From: Armatimonadota bacterium
GTDB lineage: Bacteria > Armatimonadota > Zipacnadia > Zipacnadales > UBA11051
DNA: 5,048 nucleotides
Direction: 5' to 3'
NCBI GenBank assembly: GCA_003542955.1
Contig: DPJP01000333.1
Coordinates: forward strand, 1 to 5,048
Part shown: positions 1 to 5,048 of the stretch, piece by piece
Layout of the letters: every line of letters starts with the position of its first letter
How positions within the stretch are numbered: the first letter of the stretch is position 1
Program-made: the position numbers and the translations under genes
The notes under the pieces: model-generated
Databases searched by the model: none
What the model was told of the DNA's origin: nothing
What the model saw: the letters and a program-made list of their open reading frames with translations, nothing else

Positions 1-22
1 AACAGGGAGAGGGGGCTGGGGG

Positions 23-47
23 GTGAGGCCCGAAGGTCGCCCCTCAC
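23..47 (-). terminator. Possible stem-loop with UUCG-type loop at the end of E1-alpha
   Basis: Read on the minus strand, GTGAGG (47-42) can pair with CCTCAC (28-23). Inside, CC-TTCG-GG (36-29) can form a short stem capped by the stable UUCG tetraloop, leaving a 5-base bulge on one side. The stem overlaps the TGA stop of E1-alpha (46-44). The sequence that follows to the window edge is C-rich with no T run. This could be a weak or Rho-assisted terminator, or chance pairing in GC-rich DNA. Confidence 0.3.
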
Positions 48-1069
48 ACCTCCGTGCCCTCCATCACCGGCATCTCCTCAAGCCGCGGGAAGCGGCTGTT
101 CTGGGCGAATTCGACTGCCGCCTCGACCTCCGCAAGCGCCTCGTCGTTGAGTGCCTCCTGCTCCTGAGCACTCATCACGCCGTCGTCGATGAGCCTCTTC
201 TCAAACAGGCAGATGGGGTCGCGCTCCATCCAGCATGCCAGCTCCTCGGGGTTGTTGTGCTGGTCCTGCCCCGCGCCCGCATGGCCGGTGAAGCGATACG
301 TCTTGGCCTCTATCAAGGTCGGCCCGCCGCCGTCCCTGGCGCGTTCAACTGCCGCCAGCGCGCACTCGTGGACTGCCAGCACGTCCTGCCCGTCAACGAC
401 CTCGCCCGACATGCCGTAGCCCGCCGCCCTCTCCGCGACATTCGCGATGGCCAGCGCGATCTCGGCCGCGGTCGTCGCCGCGTAGAGGTTATTCTCACAG
501 ACAAAGAGCACCGGCAACGCCCACAGCGAGGCCATGTTGAGCGCCTCATGGAATGTCCCCTGGTTGCTGGCGCCGTCGCCAAAGAAGGCGACCGCCACCT
601 GCCGCGTGCCACGGTACTTTGCCGAGAAGCCCGCCCCGGTCGCGAGCGGTATCTGCGCGCCGATGATACCGTTGCCGCCGAGCAGGCCGAGTTGCTTGCA
701 GAAGATGTGCATCGACCCGCCGCAGCCGCGGCTCGACCCGGTCACGCGGCCCATCAGTTCCGCCATCATCGGCCCGAGCTCGGCGCCCTTGGCGATGCAG
801 TGGCCGTGGCCGCGGTGCGTGCTGGTCACATAGTCATCCTCATTGAGCGCGGAGCAGACCCCGACCGCGACCGCCTCCTGCCCGACGTACAGGTGTACCG
901 CCCCGGCGACGATGCCCTTGCTGGCGAAGTCGTACATATCGCCGGCGACGTCGCCGTCCTTGATGAAGCTCGTGTAGTCATACAGCCCCGTCAAGCGCTG
1001 CTCGAAGTGCCGGATGCGGCGCATCATCCGCAGCATCTCGATGAGCGCCTCCCGCGTCGGCGTAGCCAT
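44..1069 (-). CDS. Thiamine-diphosphate-dependent E1 dehydrogenase, alpha subunit (acetoin/pyruvate dehydrogenase type)
   Basis: The 341-residue product is the alpha subunit of a 2-oxo acid or acetoin dehydrogenase E1. Such enzymes bind thiamine diphosphate and Mg2+, cleave or decarboxylate the substrate, and pass the acyl group to a lipoyl E2 protein in the cytoplasm. Seen directly: HLYVGQEAVAVGV at residues 59-71, STHRGHGHCIAKG at 83-95, GGSMH at 117-121, and the cofactor motif running from GDG (164-166) to NN (193-194). VDGQDVLAV is at 225-233 and the loop histidine in TGHAG at 261-265. The STHRGHGHCIAKG and GGSMH stretches resemble AcoA-type subunits, but substrate cannot be decided from sequence. 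The frame stays open to 1237, but the start at 1069 is chosen because it has a GGAGG site, begins the family homology soon after, and overlaps the previous stop as TAATG. Oddity: residues about 30-48 look like an insertion of roughly 20 residues before the HLYVGQEA motif. The beta subunit is not in the window. Confidence 0.93.
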   Translation of the reverse strand: MATPTREALIEMLRMMRRIRHFEQRLTGLYDYTSFIKDGDVAGDMYDFASKGIVAGAVHLYVGQEAVAVGVCSALNEDDYVTSTHRGHGHCIAKGAELGPMMAELMGRVTGSSRGCGGSMHIFCKQLGLLGGNGIIGAQIPLATGAGFSAKYRGTRQVAVAFFGDGASNQGTFHEALNMASLWALPVLFVCENNLYAATTAAEIALAIANVAERAAGYGMSGEVVDGQDVLAVHECALAAVERARDGGGPTLIEAKTYRFTGHAGAGQDQHNNPEELACWMERDPICLFEKRLIDDGVMSAQEQEALNDEALAEVEAAVEFAQNSRFPRLEEMPVMEGTEV

Positions 1070-2145
1070 TAGCTGCCTGCCTCCATCTCGTATGCGACCC
1101 GCTCTGTCTGCCCGCTCTGCGATGAGCGCTCGGCCGCCTCGAACACCGCTATCGTCCGCCGTCCGTCCTCGCCCGTGACGGGCACCGGCCCGCCCTCGAG
1201 CAGGTGGTCCGCAACGCCGATGTAGTAGTCCAGCCACCGCGACTCGAGGTATGGCACGTCAGTCTCGACGCGCTCCTCGCCGTCTGTCTGCACCATCTGG
1301 AAGCTCCCGCCCGGTGGCGCGGTGATCTCCTCCTGGTAGCCCTGGTTGCCGCCGGCCCCGGTGTCGAGGATGCCGCCCTTCGTGCCCAGTATGCGCCACA
1401 GCGGCTTGCCGACGGCAGCCACGTGCGAGAAGCTCACATCCGCGACGCACCCGTTCTCAAAGCGCATGATCGCCCGCGTCTGGTCGGCCTGATCGAACTC
1501 GTGCCAGACGAGCTTGTGGTAGAAGCCGTTGACGCCGACTACACGCTCGCCGACGAGGTCCAGAACCCAGTCGATGGCGTGGGGGCCCCAGTAGTAGAAA
1601 GCGCCGCCGCCGAGGGCCTTCTTCGAGTACCACCAGTCTCTGGGGCGTCTGAAGCCCCCTGCGCTCAACTCGATGTGGAACACCTCGCCGATCTCCCCGC
1701 TCTGAACCGCCTGCCTGATGGCGCGGAAGTTCCCGTCATGCCGTCGCGCGTGGAACACCGCGAGCATGACGCCATTCCTGCGCCCGGCCTCGATCATCGC
1801 GTCGGCCTCGGCGACGCTCAGGCACATGGCCTTGTCCACCACCACGTGCTTGCCCGCCTCCATGCACTCGATTGATATCGGCGCATGCGTGAAGTGCGGG
1901 GTGACGACCGAGACCATGTCGATATCGGCGTGTGCCAGCATCTCCGTGACGCTCTCATACGTCTCGAGCCCGGGGAACTCCTCTCGCGCCGCCTCCAGCC
2001 GCTCCTGATCCCGGTCGCATACCGCCACCCACTCGAGCCCCGGTGTGGCGTCAATCCAGCGGCCGTGTGCCCTCCCGAAGACATGCGCGGCCCCATACCC
2101 GACAACCGCGCAGCGTACCGGCGCCTCGATCGCCCCATGCCCCAT
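1069..2145 (-). CDS. Gfo/Idh/MocA-family oxidoreductase
   Basis: This 358-residue cytoplasmic protein belongs to the Gfo/Idh/MocA family, NAD(P)-dependent dehydrogenases that mostly act on sugars, inositols and related polyols. The N-terminal Rossmann domain covers about residues 10-130: VVGYGAAHVFGRAH at 14-27 is the dinucleotide loop, and Asp44 in AVCDRD, at the end of the second strand, favours NAD over NADP. The C-terminal alpha/beta domain follows, with GGGAFYYWGPHAIDW at 179-193. Length is normal for the family. The usual EKP motif reads VDKAM (103-107), keeping the lysine (105). The expected catalytic histidine is present (189), but the aspartate four residues before it is a tyrosine (185). 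The substrate is therefore not predictable, and the enzyme may have altered chemistry. It starts two bases after the acyltransferase stop and its TAA overlaps the E1-alpha ATG, so translation of the three genes is probably coupled. Family assignment is firm; specific function is not. Confidence 0.93.
   Translation of the reverse strand: MGHGAIEAPVRCAVVGYGAAHVFGRAHGRWIDATPGLEWVAVCDRDQERLEAAREEFPGLETYESVTEMLAHADIDMVSVVTPHFTHAPISIECMEAGKHVVVDKAMCLSVAEADAMIEAGRRNGVMLAVFHARRHDGNFRAIRQAVQSGEIGEVFHIELSAGGFRRPRDWWYSKKALGGGAFYYWGPHAIDWVLDLVGERVVGVNGFYHKLVWHEFDQADQTRAIMRFENGCVADVSFSHVAAVGKPLWRILGTKGGILDTGAGGNQGYQEEITAPPGGSFQMVQTDGEERVETDVPYLESRWLDYYIGVADHLLEGGPVPVTGEDGRRTIAVFEAAERSSQSGQTERVAYEMEAGS
1080..1084 (-). 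promoter_or_regulatory. Ribosome binding site of the E1-alpha gene
   Basis: GGAGG on the minus strand, 10 bases before the ATG at 1069 and inside the end of the oxidoreductase gene. It supports this start over the 56-codon upstream extension of the same frame, which would overlap the oxidoreductase heavily. Confidence 0.65.
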
Positions 2146-2147
2146 CG

Positions 2148-3473
2148 CTACTCACTCCCTCGCACGACGCTCGGTGGCCAGGCGTTGCGATAGACCTGCT
2201 GCCCGAAGCGTGGTGCATCATCGAGCATGAAGAACATCCGTCCGGCGCCCCAGAAGTTGCCGGCGGCGATCCAGTCCAGGATCGCCCGCTGCACGCTGGT
2301 GTCCCGCGGCCAGGTCTTCGGGTCGGGCAGTCCCTGGCGCAGGAACACGAACCACAGCCCATCGGAACCGCTCGCAGCACTGGGCACCAGGAACAGCTCG
2401 CGCTGGAACCTGACCAGGTTTGACTCCGCGGACAGGCACTCCTCCAGGCATGGGCTGAATATCCATGACCCGCAGGTGATAGCCACCGGCGCGTCATCCG
2501 GGAAGTGCCTGGGGAAGAACTCGCTCGCCCGCAGTATCGACTCCGCGCACGCCTCCGGCGTCATCCGCCCCCCGGAGGGGATGTGCATCTGCAGCGTCAT
2601 GACCCCCTTCTCCAGCACGGGCTCCCATCCACCCAGCGGCAGGCTGACGCGCCGTGGGGTCCCGTGGCCGTCCGGATGCAGCAGGTGTCCGCTCACATGC
2701 GTGTCGGTTCGCTCGACCAGGGCCGTCCATCCCTCGCCATCCTTGTACATCGTTTCATCGGCGAAGACCCGGCCGTCCTTGCTGAAGCGCACGCCGTCCG
2801 CGGCAAAAGCGGCCACCTCGCCGGTCGTCTTGTGGCGGAAGACCAGTTCATCCCAGTTGTACGGTGCAAGCCAGTACTCGAGCCGACCGAGGCGGAAGTA
2901 GCGCTCCCTGGTATAGTGGCGCATCCAGCCGAGCTGGTTGATGTACATCCCCGGCAGGCCGTTGTGGCCGGTCCGGTACATGTCATCGCAGTAGCAACGC
3001 GCCTGGCCGGCCGTCTCGCGGGTAACCTCCTCGGGGATGCCCAACTCAGCATGCCACTTCCGCATGAGCGGAATGACACCCAGCCCCACGAGCATGTAGA
3101 ACACCCCGGCGTCATCGCCGAGCCTGGCGGTGAACTCCGGCCAGCCCCGCGGCGGGCACGCCTCCGGGCAGAGGTAGACGCGCCAGTAGCAGTGCCACGA
3201 CAGCCGCAGCAGCGCCGGTGACTGTGAGATCGCCCCTGCGGTGCGGCGGAGCACCTCATCGACTTCAGGCCCCAGGCCTCCCCACTCGCGGCACTCGCGC
3301 CATTGGGCCTCAGTCAGGTAGCCCGGCAGTTCATCGGGCATCTGGGCTCCCGACTCGTCCCATCGTTGCGCGATATCATCCAGCCCCTCGGTCTCACCAC
3401 AGGCCTTCAGCGCATCCTCCGGGTTGAGCGTCCGCGCCTTCTCGACGACTTCCTGGCTGACATCGTTCGGCAT
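2148..3473 (-). CDS. Acyltransferase domain-containing protein (GNAT_C/DUF5596-like)
   Basis: The 441-residue product resembles the two-domain acyltransferase proteins with an N-terminal NAT_N-type region and a C-terminal GNAT-like (DUF5596) domain. These are presumed to transfer an acyl group from acyl-CoA, but substrates are largely unknown. Recognised from memory of the family: YFRLGRLEYWL at 192-202, VMTLQMHIPSGGRMTPEAC at 291-309, ITCGSWIFSP at 332-341, SNLVRFQRELFLV at 351-363, and AILDWIAAGNFWGAGRMFFM at 397-416. The N-terminal part (about 30-150) is helical and Trp/Cys rich. No signal peptide or membrane segment is visible, so it should be cytoplasmic. The start at 3473 is chosen over in-frame ATGs at 3491 and 3542 because only it has a good ribosome binding site (AGAGGAG, 7 bases upstream). 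It is the first gene of the three-gene operon, and its last codons carry the ribosome binding site of the oxidoreductase. The family match is from motif memory, not a search. Confidence 0.75.
   Translation of the reverse strand: MPNDVSQEVVEKARTLNPEDALKACGETEGLDDIAQRWDESGAQMPDELPGYLTEAQWRECREWGGLGPEVDEVLRRTAGAISQSPALLRLSWHCYWRVYLCPEACPPRGWPEFTARLGDDAGVFYMLVGLGVIPLMRKWHAELGIPEEVTRETAGQARCYCDDMYRTGHNGLPGMYINQLGWMRHYTRERYFRLGRLEYWLAPYNWDELVFRHKTTGEVAAFAADGVRFSKDGRVFADETMYKDGEGWTALVERTDTHVSGHLLHPDGHGTPRRVSLPLGGWEPVLEKGVMTLQMHIPSGGRMTPEACAESILRASEFFPRHFPDDAPVAITCGSWIFSPCLEECLSAESNLVRFQRELFLVPSAASGSDGLWFVFLRQGLPDPKTWPRDTSVQRAILDWIAAGNFWGAGRMFFMLDDAPRFGQQVYRNAWPPSVVRGSE
2155..2160 (-). promoter_or_regulatory. 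Ribosome binding site of the oxidoreductase gene
   Basis: AGGGAG on the minus strand, 9 bases before the ATG at 2145. It lies inside the last codons of the acyltransferase gene, which supports coupled translation. Confidence 0.65.
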
Positions 3474-3480
3474 GGCTTCA

Positions 3481-3487
3481 CTCCTCT
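3481..3487 (-). promoter_or_regulatory. Ribosome binding site of the acyltransferase gene
   Basis: AGAGGAG on the minus strand, with 7 bases between AGGAG and the ATG at 3473. It decides the start: the in-frame ATGs at 3491 and 3542 lack such a site. Confidence 0.8.
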
Positions 3488-3560
3488 GCATTGCGTTTCG
3501 TCGACCCGTAGATTGCTCCGGGTGCCCCGCAACCTCCTCCATGCGGGGGCCGGAGATGCC

Positions 3561-3588
3561 GCGCCCGCGGCGTCGCTGCCGCGGGCGC
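3561..3588 (-). terminator. Perfect 11-bp GC-rich hairpin after the secreted-protein gene
   Basis: GCGCCCGCGGC at 3561-3571 is the exact reverse complement of GCCGCGGGCGC at 3578-3588, with a 6-base loop. It begins 33 bases after the stop codon of the secreted-protein gene, inside the 148-base gap before the acyltransferase, which is a typical place for a terminator. No run of T follows on either strand, so it is not a canonical intrinsic terminator. It could instead stabilise the 3' end of the mRNA or act with Rho. The structure is certain; the role is inferred. Confidence 0.5.
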
Positions 3589-3621
3589 AGGTACAGACTC
3601 GCTTCATCCCCCGACGGGAGA

Positions 3622-5016
3622 CTACTTCGGCACGTGGATCATCCCGGCCCGGTCACCCTTGATCAGGTAGATGAGCCGCTTTTCGGCGTCCCACTTGACC
3701 GCCACGTCGAACGCCTCCGCAACAAAGCGCAGCGGCACGTACGTGGTCCCCTCCTTCGCGGTCGCGGGCGCCTCCAGTTGCACCGGGTTGCCGTCAATGG
3801 TCGCGCTCATACCGCCGACCTTGAGCGTCACCACTCGCGTGCCCTTTGTCGCGGTGATTGTCTGGGTGGCCGCATCGAACTTGACGTCCGCCTCGAGCCA
3901 CTGGAAGATCGGCCGCAGCGGCACGAGCGACTGACCATTCACGGTGATCGGTGTTGCATCGGGGATCATCCCGCGGTTGAACGGAATCTGTATCTCCTCG
4001 GGCTGCGTCGTCGTTGTCGTTGTTGGTGGCGGAGGTGTCGTGCCTGCATCGGCTCTCTCACACCACCACGCATCGGGGCCGCCGAACACGCAGGTGAGCG
4101 GATCGGCCTCGGGCGCCGCACGGCCGGCGAGGACGATCTTGCCGCCCTGAACGGTGAACCTCCAGGTCGCGTAGTGCTGCCCATCCATCTTCATCTTCAG
4201 CGTGTAGCCGCCATCCCGGCCGACGAGGTCACCGCCCGTCATGTATGCGCCTCCGCCGGTGCCCTGCATCGGGTGGATCAGGTCCAGATCATGCCGAATC
4301 CAGCGGGCCTCGAGGCTGCGCGTGACGTCCGGCCTGTAGGTCGCTATGAGCTTGCCGTCGGCATCCCGCGTGATCTCTACCTCGACCTTCTTGTCCGCCC
4401 GGTAGCTTGGACCCTTATGCCGAAGGAAGACCTTCCACACCAGCGGCTGCGTGGTGTCGGCGCCCTGGTAGTAGATGTAGCCCCAGTTGCTCCAGTCGCC
4501 CTCGAGGTAGGAGTGAGTCTCTCCGGCATTGCTGCTCGGGACTTGCGTCACCTCGAAGGGGAAGCTGTAGAACCGGCCGGCGGCCACGTGGAAGTCCAGC
4601 ACGTACTTGCCGGGCGCGAGCTTCGCCTCCATCGCCCCGCTCTGGGCCCCCTCCCCGAGGGGAGTGAAGCGTTGCTGGTTGAGTACCCAGATGTTCTCAT
4701 CCTGCTTATTCGCCGTGAAGTCGAAGCGACCCAGTTCCGCGCCCGAGGCATCCGACAGTATTGCCCACAGCTTGTCGCCGTCGTCGGCATTGTACGGGTA
4801 GTACTTGTTCGGGTCGGTCGGCTGTGGGAGGTTGTAACACATCAGGGTGTCGATGGAGAGAGTGCCGGCCGTGGCGTTCAACTGGACGCCGGCCAGGAGG
4901 CGGGAGAAAAGCAGCCGGGGTGGATCTGCCGCGTACGCCGATGTCGCCGCCAACAGCACGGCAATCAGGCCCATTACGGCACAGACTTGCGATGATACGG
5001 TTCCGTGTCGCTTCAC
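3622..5016 (-). CDS. Secreted protein with C-terminal copper amine oxidase N-terminal-like domain
   Basis: The 464-residue product has a Sec signal peptide: a basic start (MKRH), a hydrophobic core at about residues 11-26, and an AYA|A cleavage site near 29-30. Residues about 31-320 form a region I do not recognise, rich in aromatic residues and alternating strand patterns (for example KYVLDFHVAAGRFYSFPFEV at 137-156). A Pro/Thr linker at 325-338 (TTPPPPTTTTTTQP at its core) leads to a copper amine oxidase N-terminal-like domain at about 353-453. That domain shows its usual internal duplication: LVPLRPIFQWLEADVKFD at 364-381 against YVPLRFVAEAFDVAVKWD at 426-443. In other bacteria this domain is a common accessory module on exported and cell-wall-associated proteins; it is not the copper-binding catalytic domain, so amine oxidase activity should not be inferred. 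The start is GTG, with a GGGAG site 10 bases upstream. A hairpin and a 148-base gap separate it from the downstream operon, so it is probably a separate unit. Confidence 0.88.
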   Translation of the reverse strand: MKRHGTVSSQVCAVMGLIAVLLAATSAYAADPPRLLFSRLLAGVQLNATAGTLSIDTLMCYNLPQPTDPNKYYPYNADDGDKLWAILSDASGAELGRFDFTANKQDENIWVLNQQRFTPLGEGAQSGAMEAKLAPGKYVLDFHVAAGRFYSFPFEVTQVPSSNAGETHSYLEGDWSNWGYIYYQGADTTQPLVWKVFLRHKGPSYRADKKVEVEITRDADGKLIATYRPDVTRSLEARWIRHDLDLIHPMQGTGGGAYMTGGDLVGRDGGYTLKMKMDGQHYATWRFTVQGGKIVLAGRAAPEADPLTCVFGGPDAWWCERADAGTTPPPPTTTTTTQPEEIQIPFNRGMIPDATPITVNGQSLVPLRPIFQWLEADVKFDAATQTITATKGTRVVTLKVGGMSATIDGNPVQLEAPATAKEGTTYVPLRFVAEAFDVAVKWDAEKRLIYLIKGDRAGMIHVPK

Positions 5017-5026
5017 GTTGGATCAT

Positions 5027-5031
5027 CTCCC
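5027..5031 (-). promoter_or_regulatory. Ribosome binding site before the GTG start of the secreted-protein gene
   Basis: GGGAG on the minus strand, 10 bases before the GTG at 5016. The spacing is on the long side. An ATG at 5026 is closer to it but is in another frame and leads only to a 106-codon shadow frame. The next in-frame ATG (residue 15) would remove the basic start of the signal peptide, so GTG is preferred. Confidence 0.6.
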
Positions 5032-5048
5032 GGTTATTCAGACAATAT

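Noticed and set aside
23..1072. 349-codon open frame on the plus strand
   Set aside because: It is the complement of the clearly recognised E1-alpha gene, and its Arg-rich translation has no family motifs.
1070..1237. 56-codon upstream extension of the E1-alpha frame
   Set aside because: It overlaps the oxidoreductase coding region, has an Arg/Gly-rich translation unlike any E1 subunit, and the ATG at 1069 has its own ribosome binding site.
3490..3540. Possible promoter for the three-gene operon (minus-strand TTGCGG, 16 bases, TACGGG)
   Set aside because: The -10-like hexamer matches the consensus poorly and this base composition gives such hits by chance. A promoter is expected here but cannot be placed.
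3474..3542. Upstream extension of the acyltransferase to ATG at 3542 or 3491
   Set aside because: Neither ATG has a ribosome binding site, whereas 3473 has AGAGGAG at ideal spacing.
4651..4664. Short palindrome CTCCCC-GA-GGGGAG
   Set aside because: It lies within coding sequence, its 2-base centre cannot form a normal hairpin loop, and chance is sufficient in GC-rich DNA.
3424..4995. 523-codon open frame on the plus strand
   Set aside because: It lies opposite the secreted-protein gene, is rich in Arg, His, Leu and Val without recognisable motifs, and also runs through the intergenic hairpin and into the acyltransferase gene. Long antisense frames are expected in GC-rich coding DNA.
3622..5016. 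Annotation of the secreted protein as a copper amine oxidase
   Set aside because: Only the accessory N-terminal-like domain is present. The large catalytic domain with its topaquinone tyrosine and copper-binding histidines is absent.

Overview
The window is a compact, GC-rich stretch of bacterial DNA in which all four recognisable genes lie on the minus strand, so it should be read from right to left. I found no RNA genes, mobile elements, CRISPR arrays or long repeats. The organism is a bacterium: Shine-Dalgarno sites of the GGAG type precede every gene, one gene has a Sec-type signal peptide, and the genes are tightly packed. A secreted protein with a copper-amine-oxidase-N-terminal-like (stalk) domain together with a GNAT_C/DUF5596-type acyltransferase would suit a GC-rich Armatimonadota, Bacillota-like or similar uncultured environmental lineage. 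This placement is a guess from gene content, not something the sequence proves.

Layout, in the direction of transcription. (1) 5016-3622: a secreted protein with a GTG start, a signal peptide, an unrecognised region of about 290 residues that looks rich in beta strands, a Pro/Thr linker, and a C-terminal copper amine oxidase N-terminal-like domain. A 148-base gap follows, holding an 11-bp perfect GC hairpin that may end this transcript. (2) 3473-2148: a cytoplasmic acyltransferase-like protein of the GNAT_C/DUF5596 type. (3) 2145-1069: a Gfo/Idh/MocA-family NAD(P)-dependent oxidoreductase with unusual active-site residues. (4) 1069-44: the alpha subunit of a thiamine-diphosphate-dependent E1 dehydrogenase (acetoin / pyruvate / branched 2-oxo acid dehydrogenase type).

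Genes 2 to 4 are almost certainly one operon. Two bases separate the stop of the acyltransferase from the start of the oxidoreductase, and the oxidoreductase stop overlaps the E1-alpha start by one base (TAATG). A plausible but unproven reading is a small catabolic unit: the oxidoreductase oxidises a sugar- or polyol-like substrate, the E1 enzyme cleaves or decarboxylates a keto compound and passes an acyl group to a lipoyl carrier, and the acyltransferase uses an acyl-CoA. The E1 beta subunit, which this type of E1 needs, is not in the window. The 43 bases after E1-alpha hold a possible hairpin and no start site for a next gene.

The long plus-strand reading frames opposite these genes (up to 523 codons) are shadows of GC-rich coding sequence and are not annotated.
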